Of a DNA stretch of 15,365 bases, positions 1 through 7,719 are shown piece after piece. Positions within the stretch are counted from its first letter, which is position 1. Every line of letters begins with the position of its first letter. Position numbers and translations under genes: made by a program. This DNA comes from Betaproteobacteria bacterium (GTDB taxonomy: Bacteria; Pseudomonadota; Gammaproteobacteria; Burkholderiales; Casimicrobiaceae). Under the pieces are notes generated by a model. The model was not told the DNA's origin, made no database searches, and was given only the letters and a program-made list of their open reading frames with translations. The stretch covers positions 1 to 15,365 of the forward strand of contig JANXZT010000062.1 in assembly GCA_025355395.1 (NCBI GenBank), given 5' to 3'.

Positions 1-3
1 AGG

Positions 4-31
4 CGCCCCGCCAGAAGTGAGTGACGGGGCG
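4..31. repeat. Short GC-rich inverted repeat at the left edge
   Basis: The 7-base arms CGCCCCG (4-10) and CGGGGCG (25-31) are complementary and enclose a 14-base loop. The repeat lies about 38 bases beyond the stop codon of the minus-strand hydrolase gene, so it could be part of its terminator. The bases that would show a downstream T-run on that strand lie outside the window. On the plus strand a short TTTT occurs about 12 bases after the stem, too far for a typical intrinsic terminator. Confidence 0.25.
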
Positions 32-68
32 AGCTTCACTACTGTTTTGCCATCCTGCGGATCGAAGC

Positions 69-758
69 TCAGCGCCCGAGCGTCGTGGCGATCCAGGCGG
101 CGCAGCGATCGAGCATGTCGACCCTGACGTCAGCATCCGTACGGCCAGTGCGCGCGGGCACGTGAAACGAGTGATCGGCGTGCTCGAACCGCTCGAGCCT
201 CATGCGCGTACCGAGCTTGTCGCCAAGGGCTTGCAGCAGAGTGAGGTCGGCGAGCTCGTCGCGCGTTCCCTGCAGGAACAGCAGCGGAACCTGCACCGCG
301 GCGAGATGCGCGGCGCGCTCCTCCGAGGGGTGTCCGGCCGGGTGCAGGGGAAACCCGAAAAACACGAGGCCGCGGACGCCGGCCAGCGGTGCGGCCGCTT
401 GCGCCTGCGACGTCATGCGGCCGCCGAAGGACTTGCCACCGGCGAAAAGTGGAAGCCCCGGTAGCCGACGTGCTGCCTCGCCGACGGCAGCGCGTACGGC
501 GGCTTGGGCGACTTTGGGCGCGTCCGGCCGTTTCGAGCCTCGCTCCATATAAGGAAACTGGTAGCGCAGCGTGGCGATGCCGCGCTCGGCGAATCCGTCC
601 GCGACCGCCGCCATGAACGGGTGCGTCATGCCCGCGCCAGCGCCGTGCGCCATGACGTAGCAGGCGCGCGCCTTCGCAGTTGTTTGCAGCAGCCCGGAGA
701 CGCTTTGCGTGTCGTCGACGGTGATCGTCAGCGGCTGCACATTCACGTTGGTCAGCAT
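69..758 (-). CDS. Alpha/beta hydrolase (KANL3/Tex30 or dienelactone-hydrolase-like)
   Basis: The 229-residue protein has the layout of a small cytoplasmic alpha/beta hydrolase. An oxyanion-side HGAGAG segment lies near residues 39-44. The nucleophile elbow GGKSFGG puts the catalytic serine at about residue 110. The acid is probably Asp167 in QGTRDELAD, and the histidine is His196 in HADHSFH. The HGAGAGM, GGKSFGGRM and ADHSFH motifs together are typical of the KANL3/Tex30-like group, often annotated as dienelactone hydrolase family in bacteria. The substrate is unknown. No signal peptide is visible. The ATG at 758 has no convincing Shine-Dalgarno sequence, so a slightly later start is possible. 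It follows folD on the same strand after 58 bases and may be co-transcribed with it. Nothing links it specifically to the phosphonate genes. Confidence 0.85.
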   Translation of the reverse strand: MLTNVNVQPLTITVDDTQSVSGLLQTTAKARACYVMAHGAGAGMTHPFMAAVADGFAERGIATLRYQFPYMERGSKRPDAPKVAQAAVRAAVGEAARRLPGLPLFAGGKSFGGRMTSQAQAAAPLAGVRGLVFFGFPLHPAGHPSEERAAHLAAVQVPLLFLQGTRDELADLTLLQALGDKLGTRMRLERFEHADHSFHVPARTGRTDADVRVDMLDRCAAWIATTLGR

Positions 759-816
759 GGGGCACCGTGGCGGGGCCGCGTCTCGCGCGCGCCCGCCCGT
801 CTCGGTCGGCTAACCG

Positions 817-1671
817 TCAGGAATCCTGCAATTCCGCCGCGCGCAGCGTATTGGCAAGCAATGTAGCAATCGTCATCGGTCCCACCCCGCCTGGCACCGG
901 CGTGATCCATCCCGCGCGCTCCCTGGCCGCGACAAAATCCACATCGCCGCATAGCTTGCCGTCGGCGGTGCGGTTGATGCCCACGTCGATGACGATCGCG
1001 CCCGCCTTGATCCAGTCTCCTTGCACAAGATTGGGCTTGCCGACTCCCGCCACCACGATGTCGGCCTGGCGCACCAGGCCGGGCAGATCACGCGTCGCCG
1101 AGTGGCAGATGGTGACCGTGCATCGTGCCATCAGAAGCTCGAGCGCCATCGGCCGGCCAACGATGTTGGACTGCCCGATCACGACGGCGTGCCTGCCGAC
1201 CAGGTCTTCGCCGGTCGAATGCAGCAAGGTCATGCAGCCGTACGGCGTGCACGGCCGCAAGGTCGGGCGCTTCAGCACCAGCCGTCCGATGTTGTAGGGG
1301 TGAAACCCGTCGACATCCTTCCTGGGATCGATCCGCTCGGTCACCGCTTCGGTATCGACATGCTTGGGCAGCGGCAACTGCACCAGAATGCCGTGCACGG
1401 CCGGATCGGCATTGAGCCGATCGATCACCGCGATCAATGCCTCGTGTGATGTTTCGACCGGCAAGTCGAAAGCAAAGGACTGCATCCCCGCGTTCTCCGA
1501 TGTGCGGCGCTTGCTGCGCACGTACACCTGTGACGCGGCATTCTCTCCCACCAACACCACGGCGAGGCCCGGTGTAGGCTTGCCCTGTGCGCGGCGAGCT
1601 GCCACGCGCTCGGTGAGAGTTGCGGTCAGACGCTGCGCCTGCGCCTTACCGTCGATGATTTGCGCGGTCAT
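817..1671 (-). CDS. folD: Bifunctional methylenetetrahydrofolate dehydrogenase / methenyltetrahydrofolate cyclohydrolase
   Basis: The 284-residue cytoplasmic enzyme interconverts 5,10-methylene-, 5,10-methenyl- and 10-formyl-tetrahydrofolate using NADP. Family hallmarks are all present: PGLAVVLVGENAASQVYV with the catalytic Lys54 in YVRSK, ILVQLPLP at about 95-102, KDVDGFHP at about 118-125, the nucleotide-binding GQSNIVGRP at about 166-174, and a C-terminal PVPGGVGPMT. The length is normal. The frame stays open upstream to 1749, but the ATG at 1671 fits the family N-terminus (MTAQIIDGK) and has an AAAGGAG ribosome binding site five bases upstream. The gene is divergent from the Nudix gene and is followed by the hydrolase. 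FolD is a housekeeping enzyme, but it would also consume methylene-THF made by the dehydrogenase at 9332-11746. Confidence 0.97.
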   Translation of the reverse strand: MTAQIIDGKAQAQRLTATLTERVAARRAQGKPTPGLAVVLVGENAASQVYVRSKRRTSENAGMQSFAFDLPVETSHEALIAVIDRLNADPAVHGILVQLPLPKHVDTEAVTERIDPRKDVDGFHPYNIGRLVLKRPTLRPCTPYGCMTLLHSTGEDLVGRHAVVIGQSNIVGRPMALELLMARCTVTICHSATRDLPGLVRQADIVVAGVGKPNLVQGDWIKAGAIVIDVGINRTADGKLCGDVDFVAARERAGWITPVPGGVGPMTIATLLANTLRAAELQDS

Positions 1672-1676
1672 GCCCG

Positions 1677-1683
1677 CTCCTTT
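1677..1683 (-). promoter_or_regulatory. Ribosome binding site fixing the folD start
   Basis: On the minus strand the sequence reads AAAGGAG, followed by five bases and the ATG at 1671. It lies inside the longer open frame, and so supports the 284-residue FolD over the 310-residue version. Confidence 0.75.
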
Positions 1684-1685
1684 TT

Positions 1686-1714
1686 TTGCAGGGCCTGAGT
1701 CTACCCGATAGAAT
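1686..1714 (+). promoter_or_regulatory. Predicted sigma-70 promoter of the Nudix gene
   Basis: TTGCAG (1686-1691) and TAGAAT (1709-1714) are separated by exactly 17 bases. The -10 matches the consensus at five of six positions and the -35 at three. Transcription would begin around 1721-1722, at the GTG chosen as the Nudix start, which implies a leaderless or nearly leaderless message. This is a pattern reading with no experimental support. Confidence 0.45.
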
Positions 1715-1721
1715 CCGCGCA

Positions 1722-2621
1722 GTGATCGACGCTTCCTTGCTTGCTGCAATTCTGGCGCGGCTCTCGACTGCGCTCGCGCGACCGAGCGTCGCCTGTCTTC
1801 CGTTGCTGGTGGAGGGTTACGCCGCAGGGTGGTTGACGCCCGAGCGCGCGGCTCGCCTTTCGAGATTTTCCGACGTCTTCACCGTGGGGGAGCGCGCCAT
1901 CGAGCTCGTTCACACGCTCGGCTCGGAACACGCGCGGACGGCAGCACTCGACGCCGTCGTGCGCTCGCTGGCGACGGAAGGCCTGCTTACGCAATGGCGC
2001 AACGAAGCGTATGCGGTGGCGCCGGCGTTCGGAGGGCCGGTGCTGTTTCAGATCGAGCGTGCGGCCGCCCGATTTTTTGGCATCGTCACTTACGCGGCGC
2101 ATGTCAACGGACTGGTCGGGCGCGACGATGATCATTCTATGTGGCTCGCGCGCCGCAGCCCGGATAAATCGATCGATCCCGGACAGCTCGACAACCTAGT
2201 CGGAGGTGGTATCCGCGCGGGCACCTCAGTGGCGGAAACCGTGCGCCGCGAAGCCTGGGAGGAAGCCGGCATCGCGGCATCCGTCGCCGCGCGGGCGCGA
2301 CCCGTGGGCGCGGTGCAGCTATGTCGCGAGCAACCGGATGGCTTGCAGCGCGAAGTGATTTTTGTCCACGACGTTCGGCTTGCAGACAATTTCACGCCGA
2401 ACGGTGTCGATGGGGAAGCGGTCGATCACCGGCTGGTGACATTTGCCGAAGCTGCCGCGCTGATCGCGCACGTCGAAGGTCCGCTCCAGACGACTGCGGA
2501 TGCGAGTCTCGTGATCCTGGATTGCCTCATCCGGCACGGTGCGATTCACGCCGATTCGCCGCATTATTTGCCGTTGGTGGCGTTGCGCGTGTCTTCCCTC
2601 GAGATGGGCAGCAGCGCTTAG
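1722..2621 (+). CDS. Nudix hydrolase with DUF4743-like N-terminal region
   Basis: This is a 299-residue protein if it starts at GTG 1722. The first ~120 residues resemble the DUF4743 module that precedes a Nudix domain in fungal thiamine-pyrophosphokinase-associated proteins. The Nudix box spans about residues 162-184, with the metal-binding core REAWEEAGI (Arg176, Glu177, Glu180, Glu181, Gly183) intact. The first canonical glutamate of the box is a threonine. Related yeast proteins have been reported to hydrolyse damaged thiamine diphosphate analogues; whether this one does is inference. The frame is open from a TTG at 1686, but that codon overlaps the predicted -35 element and lacks a ribosome binding site, so I prefer 1722. 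The gene is convergent with phnW and the two stop codons overlap by four bases. Confidence 0.85.
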   Translation: MIDASLLAAILARLSTALARPSVACLPLLVEGYAAGWLTPERAARLSRFSDVFTVGERAIELVHTLGSEHARTAALDAVVRSLATEGLLTQWRNEAYAVAPAFGGPVLFQIERAAARFFGIVTYAAHVNGLVGRDDDHSMWLARRSPDKSIDPGQLDNLVGGGIRAGTSVAETVRREAWEEAGIAASVAARARPVGAVQLCREQPDGLQREVIFVHDVRLADNFTPNGVDGEAVDHRLVTFAEAAALIAHVEGPLQTTADASLVILDCLIRHGAIHADSPHYLPLVALRVSSLEMGSSA

Positions 2622-3766
2622 GCGGCAACCCGTGCCGCCGCGTCGCGCGGGCTCACCTGCCGTATCCCCATCTCGGTAATGACATCGCGCATGGCATTCA
2701 CTGCATGCCGCATCTCGTCGGGCCCAATCGCGCCGATACAACCGACGCGAAACGTCTCGACCCGCGTCAACTTGCCCGGATACAGGATGAAACCCTTGTC
2801 GCGCACGCGCTCGTAGAACTCCTTGAAGCCGTACTTCGGGTCCGGCGGGGCGTGGAACGTGACGATGATCGGCGCCTGAATGCGCGGGTCGAGGAACGGG
2901 CGAAAACCCAGCTCGGCCATGCCGGCGATCAGTGTCCGGTAATTGGCGGTGTAGCGGGCAAGCCGCGCCGGTTGACCGCCCTGCTCCTGAAACTGACTGA
3001 GGGCCGTATCCAACGCCACCACTACGTGCGTGGGCGGCGTATACCGCCATTGAGTGGTCTTTTCCATGTACACCCACTGGTCGTGGAGATCGAGCGCAAG
3101 CGAGGTCGATTGTCCGGCGCAGCGCTCCAGCACGCTCTTGCGCACGAAGACGAAGCCCATCCCCGGCGGACCTTCGACGCACTTGCCCGACGCCGCGATC
3201 AGCGCATCGAAGGGCGTGACGCGGGCATCGATGGGCAGCGCACCGAAGGAGCTCATGGCGTCGACAATGAGGCTTTTTCCGCGTTGCGCCACGACCGCCG
3301 CAATTTCTGCAAGCGGGTTCAGGATGCCGGTGGAGGTTTCGCAATGGACCAGCGCCACGTGACTGATGCTCGCGTCGCGGTCGAGCAGGCCCGCCACGTC
3401 GGCCGCCCTGGTCGGGACATCGTCGGCCGTTTCGAAACAGGTCAGTTTGCGACCCATCATCTCGGTGAGGCGTGCGAGCCGCTTGCCGTACGCGCCATTG
3501 ATAAGTACCAGAACGTGGCCGTCGCGCGGTACCAGGGTATTGACCGCCCCCTCCACGGAAAAGGTACCGCTTCCCTGCAGCGGCACGCAGACGTGCGTCT
3601 CGGCTGCGTTGACGATCGCTGTGAGCGCCGCCCGCACCCTTGCGGTCACGGCATTGAATGAGGCGTCCCACGAACCCCAGTCGCGCAACATCGCCGTCTT
3701 TGTCGCGAGCGAGGTCGTGATGGGACCGGGGGTCAGAAGAATCGGATCGCGGGAATGGAGGCTCAT
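2618..3766 (-). CDS. phnW: 2-aminoethylphosphonate--pyruvate transaminase
   Basis: The 382-residue class V PLP aminotransferase converts AEP plus pyruvate to phosphonoacetaldehyde plus L-alanine in the cytoplasm. The N-terminus ILLTPGPITTS is typical of PhnW. The PLP-binding aspartate is Asp169 in IVDAMSSFGA, the Schiff-base lysine is Lys195 in ASGKCVEGPPGMGF, and Arg340 in ETFRVGCIG matches the carboxylate/phosphonate-binding arginine of characterised PhnW. AAGGAA lies five bases before the ATG. It is the last gene of the uptake operon, 31 bases after the permease. No phosphonoacetaldehyde hydrolase (PhnX) is present in the window; the product is instead expected to go to PhnY and PhnA at the other end. 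PhnW is known not to use N-methyl-AEP, which matters for the pathway proposed here. Confidence 0.96.
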   Translation of the reverse strand: MSLHSRDPILLTPGPITTSLATKTAMLRDWGSWDASFNAVTARVRAALTAIVNAAETHVCVPLQGSGTFSVEGAVNTLVPRDGHVLVLINGAYGKRLARLTEMMGRKLTCFETADDVPTRAADVAGLLDRDASISHVALVHCETSTGILNPLAEIAAVVAQRGKSLIVDAMSSFGALPIDARVTPFDALIAASGKCVEGPPGMGFVFVRKSVLERCAGQSTSLALDLHDQWVYMEKTTQWRYTPPTHVVVALDTALSQFQEQGGQPARLARYTANYRTLIAGMAELGFRPFLDPRIQAPIIVTFHAPPDPKYGFKEFYERVRDKGFILYPGKLTRVETFRVGCIGAIGPDEMRHAVNAMRDVITEMGIRQVSPRDAAARVAA

Positions 3767-3797
3767 GGCATTTCCTTAGTTGGGTGCGTCGTGCGAG

Positions 3798-5522
3798 TCA
3801 AAGAACCACCGGCGTCCGCCACGCCTGCGTACGCGTAACGATGAACCGCGTCAGCACGGCGTAGACAAGGCAGATGGCCGTGGAGGTGGCCACGATCAAC
3901 GTCGCCATGGCCGCGGCGGGCCCGATTTCACCGAACTCGTCGAGCCTCAGGATCGCGATCGAGGCCAATCGGGTCTGCGGCGTGTACAGGAAAATGACCG
4001 CCGAGATCGTGACCATCGCATTGACGAACAGGTAACGTCCGATATCGAGGATCGCGGGCAGGCACACCGGGACGGTCACCCGGAAAAACGTCTTGTAGAA
4101 CGGCACCTTGAGTGAGGCCGAGACCGCCTCGAATTCGTTGTCGAGCGCCTTCAACGCCGTCACTGCCGTCAGATGGCTCGATGTGTAGTAGTGGACAACC
4201 GTCGAGAACACCAGGATCCCGAGCGTGCCGTAGAGTCCGTTCAGCGGGTTGTCCGGGTCGTTGAAGAAAAGGATGTAGCCCAAGCCCAGCACCATGCCAG
4301 GGACACCCATCGGGACGGCCGCGAGGAGCCGCACGGCCGCCTTGAGCAACGGCACACCCCGGGTCTTCTCGAGCAGGTAGGCGCAACCGAAAATGAACAT
4401 CGTGCCGCCGAGCGCCACCAATAGCGCCATCTTCAGGCTGTTGAGATAGGAATCGAAGACACCTGCGTCGATCAGCCCGAACTGGTAATGGCGCAGGCTC
4501 ATCGACTTGTCGTAGGGCCAGAACTTGATGAACGACGTGTAGACCGCCATGCCCAGCACCGCGAGCAGCAGCAGCGCGACGACGAGACAGAACAGGAACA
4601 TCGTCCGATCGAACCACGGCGCGGGCTTCGGTGCATAAGGTACCGCGCGCGCTGAGAATTGCGCCTGCTGGCGGCCCTGCATGATCCAGTCGACGATGAA
4701 CGCGACCAGCACCGGAAATAGCAGCACGAGGCCCACCACCGCGCCCTTGTTGAAGTTCTGCTGGCCAATCACCTGCTTGTAAATATCGACCGCCAGCACG
4801 TTGAAATTGCCGCCGATCACCTTCGGAATACCGAAATCGCTGACGGTGTACGAAAACACGACCATTGTTGCGCTGACCAACCCAAATTTCGCACCGGGCA
4901 GGGTAATCGTGAAAAACTTGCGCCAGGTCGGGGTGCGCAGTGATTCCGCCGCCTCGTAGAGCCGGCCGTCGGTCAGAAGCAGCGAGGTCAGGACAATCAT
5001 CAGCGCATGCGGAAACGTCGCGTAAATGGCGGAGACGATAATGCCAAGCGGGCCGTAAATGGAGGCGCCATGCAGCAGCCATTTCAGTGCACCCTGGTTG
5101 CCGAACCACTGAATGAATGAAATGGCCGCCAGCAGCGAAGGCGCGAGAATCGGCGTCAGCGCGATGACGCGAAAGGTGATCTTCCCGCGCATGCACGAGC
5201 GCGTGAGCGCATACGCGTAGGCAAACGCGAGCGGGATCGTGATCCCGGTCACTACGATGGCAACCCAGAACGTGTTCCAGATCGAGCTTTTCAATGCCGG
5301 CGTGGCGAAATAATCCCGGAATTGCATCAACCCTACAAACGCGCCGGACTTGTCCTGGACGCTCTTGATCAGGATCGTCGCCATGGGTCCGAGCAGGAAC
5401 AGCGCGAGCAGCGCGCAGCATCCGAGCAACAGCACTTGCGCCAACCGGTCTTGCCAATGCACGCGCTGGCGGGTCATGGCCCGTGCGACGGGCCCCGGGA
5501 GCGCGACGGCGGGAGCGCTCAC
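3798..5522 (-). CDS. phnU2: AEP-type ABC transporter, fused double permease
   Basis: The 574-residue inner-membrane protein carries two complete binding-protein-dependent permease domains in one chain, with about 12 hydrophobic segments. The first domain is roughly residues 28-285 and the second roughly 305-570. Each has an EAA loop that would contact the ATPase: YEAAESLRTPTWRKFF (about 189-204) and FEAVSASLKVPFYKTFF (about 464-480). The fused layout, order and partners match the PhnU2 family of putative AEP transporters (FbpB-like iron permease relatives). The GTG start at 5522 lies seven bases after the ATPase stop and has only a weak ribosome binding site. An ATG at 5477 (559 residues) is an alternative. 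Specificity for AEP is inferred from the operon; uptake of N-methylated AEP is possible but not shown by the sequence. Confidence 0.9.
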   Translation of the reverse strand: MSAPAVALPGPVARAMTRQRVHWQDRLAQVLLLGCCALLALFLLGPMATILIKSVQDKSGAFVGLMQFRDYFATPALKSSIWNTFWVAIVVTGITIPLAFAYAYALTRSCMRGKITFRVIALTPILAPSLLAAISFIQWFGNQGALKWLLHGASIYGPLGIIVSAIYATFPHALMIVLTSLLLTDGRLYEAAESLRTPTWRKFFTITLPGAKFGLVSATMVVFSYTVSDFGIPKVIGGNFNVLAVDIYKQVIGQQNFNKGAVVGLVLLFPVLVAFIVDWIMQGRQQAQFSARAVPYAPKPAPWFDRTMFLFCLVVALLLLAVLGMAVYTSFIKFWPYDKSMSLRHYQFGLIDAGVFDSYLNSLKMALLVALGGTMFIFGCAYLLEKTRGVPLLKAAVRLLAAVPMGVPGMVLGLGYILFFNDPDNPLNGLYGTLGILVFSTVVHYYTSSHLTAVTALKALDNEFEAVSASLKVPFYKTFFRVTVPVCLPAILDIGRYLFVNAMVTISAVIFLYTPQTRLASIAILRLDEFGEIGPAAAMATLIVATSTAICLVYAVLTRFIVTRTQAWRTPVVL

Positions 5523-5529
5523 AGGCCGG

Positions 5530-6600
5530 CTAGCCGAGAACGCGCAGTGCGTCGGGAGGCAGACTCACCCTCACGGCCTGACCTGCCGCCATCCGCCCGG
5601 AGTCGACGTCGTGGCGCGGCACATTGGCGACCAGCGCCGGTGCGCCCTTGGCGTCGAGCGTCAGCCCCACCATGCAGAAGGCCCCCAGAAATTCGACCTT
5701 GGCGATCCGCGCGCCGAGCGTATTGCCGTTGACACCGCCGGCGGCATTCAACGCGATCTCCTCCGGGCGCAGGTAGAGGTTCACGAATGTGCCGGCTACG
5801 ATGTCCGGACGCGCGACTGCCAGCGAGACCTCACCGACGCGGAATTGTCCTCCGCCTTCCGCCACGGCCGGGAGGACATTGATCTTGCCGACAAAGTCGG
5901 CGACGAACGGCGTAGCTGGCGCTTCGTAGACTTGGCGCGGCGTGCCGACCTGCTCGATGTGACCGGTGCACATGACCACGATGCGGTCGGCCATCGACAG
6001 CGCTTCCTCCTGATCGTGCGTGACCATCACTGTCGTCACACCCAGCCGCTGCTGCAGCGCGCGTATTTCACCGCGCAGCCGCACGCGCTCGAGCGCATCG
6101 AGCGCCGACAACGGTTCGTCCAGCAGCAGCAATCCCGGCGCGCTTGCAAGCGCGCGGGCAAGCGCGATCCGCTGCTGTTGACCGCCGGAAAGCTGCCCCG
6201 GGTATTTTGGACCGGCGTCCGGCAATCCGATGAGATTCAAGAGCTCCGCGACGCGCTTCGCAATCGCGCCGCGCGCCTGCCGCCGGTTGACGAGTCCGTA
6301 CGCGACGTTGGCGCGAATCGTGAGGTTCGGGAACAGCGCGTAGGACTGGAAGACGATGCCGTAGTCGCGCTGTATTGGGGGCAGCCGCGAAATGTCGCGG
6401 CCGTCCTGATGAATCGTTCCCGTGTCCTGCGTTTCGAGTCCCGCGATGATCCGTAGCAGCGTGGTCTTGCCACAGCCCGACGGCCCCAGGAATACCATGA
6501 GCTCGCCGCGCCGGACTTCCAGTGCGATGTCCTTCAACGCCTCGAATTTGCCGAAGCTCTTGTGTATGCCCGCGAGCCGCAGGTAGGAGTCATCAGTCAC
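5530..6600 (-). CDS. phnT2: AEP-type ABC transporter, ATP-binding protein
   Basis: The 356-residue cytoplasmic ATPase would drive the adjacent permease. From the chosen start the motifs are Walker A GPSGCGKTT (39-47), Q-loop Gln85, signature LSGGQQQR (137-144), Walker B LLLLDEP (157-163) and the H-loop histidine at 195. A C-terminal TOBE-like domain follows from about residue 235 (VRVSLPPDALRVLG at the end). The frame stays open for 91 more codons upstream, but those overlap the binding-protein gene and have no family similarity that I recognise. GTG 6600 (VTDDSYLRLAGIHKSFG) has AGGGA nine bases upstream and gives the usual family start. It belongs with the PhnT2/PotA-like importer ATPases. 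Confidence 0.93.
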   Translation of the reverse strand: MTDDSYLRLAGIHKSFGKFEALKDIALEVRRGELMVFLGPSGCGKTTLLRIIAGLETQDTGTIHQDGRDISRLPPIQRDYGIVFQSYALFPNLTIRANVAYGLVNRRQARGAIAKRVAELLNLIGLPDAGPKYPGQLSGGQQQRIALARALASAPGLLLLDEPLSALDALERVRLRGEIRALQQRLGVTTVMVTHDQEEALSMADRIVVMCTGHIEQVGTPRQVYEAPATPFVADFVGKINVLPAVAEGGGQFRVGEVSLAVARPDIVAGTFVNLYLRPEEIALNAAGGVNGNTLGARIAKVEFLGAFCMVGLTLDAKGAPALVANVPRHDVDSGRMAAGQAVRVSLPPDALRVLG

Positions 6601-6622
6601 GCCGTGGGGTCCCTGATGAAGT

Positions 6623-6645
6623 GCGCCCCGCGGGATGCGGGGCGC
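6623..6645 (-). repeat. Perfect hairpin between binding-protein and ATPase genes
   Basis: The arms GCGCCCCGC (6623-6631) and GCGGGGCGC (6637-6645) are perfectly complementary over nine GC-only pairs, with a five-base loop. The hairpin begins 17 bases after the stop codon of the binding-protein gene and ends 22 bases before the ATPase start. No T-run follows on the minus strand, so a simple terminator is unlikely. By analogy with malE-malF, a hairpin here can protect the upstream message and make binding protein more abundant than the membrane parts. Confidence 0.65.
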
Positions 6646-6662
6646 GGTGGAACATGCAGACG

Positions 6663-7706
6663 TTACTTCTTCGGTTCGGACTTGACGTCGTAGCGCTTGA
6701 TCCACTCCGCAAGAATCTTGTCCCGGTTGTTGGCGGCCCACACAAAGTCGTTCTTCACCAGCCGTGTCTCGTAGTCGGCGGGAATGTTGGGCAACGGTTG
6801 CGCAACACCCGGTATCGCAACAATGGCGTAGTTCTTGGCGTAGAGCTCCATCGCTGGCTTGGTCGACGCCCAATCGGCAAGTTTCTTTGCCGCTTCGAGC
6901 TTCTTGGTCGTCTTCATGATGCCGAAAGCCTCGAGATCCCAGCCCAGTCCCTCTTTCGGGAAGATCAAGTCAATCGGTCCGCCCTTGGCCTTGATCGTAT
7001 TGGCGCGGTACTCGAATGAAATGCCTATTGGAAACTCGCCATTGCCCGCGAGCACGCACGGCTTGCTGCCCGAGTGCACGTACTGCGCGATGTTCTCGTG
7101 GAGCCCGTCCATGAACTTCCAGCCGCCCTGCTCCCCGAAGATCTGCAGCCAGGAGGTCACGTCGAGATAACCCGTTCCCGACGACGCCGGATTGGGCATC
7201 ACGATCTTGCCCTTGTAGACCGGCTTGGTCAGGTCCTGCCAGGTTTCGGGCTTGGGCAGGTTCATCTTTGCCGCCTCGACCGTGTTGAAGCAGACGGTGG
7301 CACCCCACACGTCCATGCCCCACCAATAAGTCGGATTCTTGCTGTCCCGATACCCGGACTTGATGCTGGCAAGCCCCGCCGGCGAGTACGGCTGCAGCAT
7401 GCCATCCGTCTCGAATCGGACGAGACTTGTCGCCGCCAGACCCCAGATGACATCGGCCTGGGGATTGGCCTTTTCAGCGAGCAGCCGCGCCGTGATCACA
7501 CCTGTCGAATCCTGGACCCATTGGATTTCGACGTCCGGTACGACCTTGTAGAAGCCATCGGCGTAGGCCTTCATCTGATCAGCCTCGAGTGCCGTGTACA
7601 CGAGCAACTGCGTTTTCTGGGCGGACGCCGGCCCGCTCGCGAGCACCGCGAACGCCGCGGTGGCGAGGATTGACGACAGCCAACGATTGCCTCGGTGCGA
7701 TTTCAT
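6663..7706 (-). CDS. phnS2: Periplasmic AEP-binding protein of the ABC transporter
   Basis: The 347-residue extracellular solute-binding protein has a clear Sec signal: basic MKSHRGNR, a hydrophobic stretch to about residue 23, and an AXA site ASA|Q after residue 29. The mature start, QKTQLLVYTALEADQMKAYADGF, and the internal QVD-like QADVIWG, NPASSGTGY and FPKEGLGWDLEA are typical of the iron/phosphonate group (PhnS2, also studied as AEP-binding components). It would deliver AEP to the fused permease. AAGGAG lies seven bases before the ATG. It is the first gene of the operon. The predicted promoter and regulator site are about 220 bases upstream. Substrate choice between AEP and its N-methyl derivatives cannot be read from the sequence. 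Confidence 0.93.
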   Translation of the reverse strand: MKSHRGNRWLSSILATAAFAVLASGPASAQKTQLLVYTALEADQMKAYADGFYKVVPDVEIQWVQDSTGVITARLLAEKANPQADVIWGLAATSLVRFETDGMLQPYSPAGLASIKSGYRDSKNPTYWWGMDVWGATVCFNTVEAAKMNLPKPETWQDLTKPVYKGKIVMPNPASSGTGYLDVTSWLQIFGEQGGWKFMDGLHENIAQYVHSGSKPCVLAGNGEFPIGISFEYRANTIKAKGGPIDLIFPKEGLGWDLEAFGIMKTTKKLEAAKKLADWASTKPAMELYAKNYAIVAIPGVAQPLPNIPADYETRLVKNDFVWAANNRDKILAEWIKRYDVKSEPKK

Positions 7707-7713
7707 CGATGTG

Positions 7714-7719
7714 CTCCTT
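7714..7719 (-). promoter_or_regulatory. Strong ribosome binding site of the binding-protein gene
   Basis: AAGGAG on the minus strand is followed by seven bases and the ATG at 7706. It fixes the start that gives an intact signal peptide and is the strongest site in this operon, in line with high binding-protein output. Confidence 0.75.

Noticed and set aside
1681..1687. T-run (seven T) as a terminator signal
   Set aside because: No stem precedes it on the plus strand. On the minus strand it is the A-run leading into the folD ribosome binding site.
2319..3671. Long minus-strand open frame (450 codons) over phnW and the Nudix gene
   Set aside because: It is an Arg/Gly-rich shadow in another frame of phnW; phnW has all catalytic residues and a ribosome binding site.
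3928..5457. Minus-strand open frame of 509 codons inside the permease gene
   Set aside because: It is the permease read one frame off: Arg-rich, without membrane segments. High GC keeps such frames open.
5478..5494. Palindrome GGCCCGT-GCG-ACGGGCC near the permease start
   Set aside because: It lies within coding sequence of the GTG-started frame. Short GC palindromes are expected at this base composition, and no second copy was seen.
6601..6873. Extension of the ATPase upstream of GTG 6600
   Set aside because: It would overlap the binding-protein gene by about 210 bases and adds a Cys/Arg-rich segment not found in importer ATPases.
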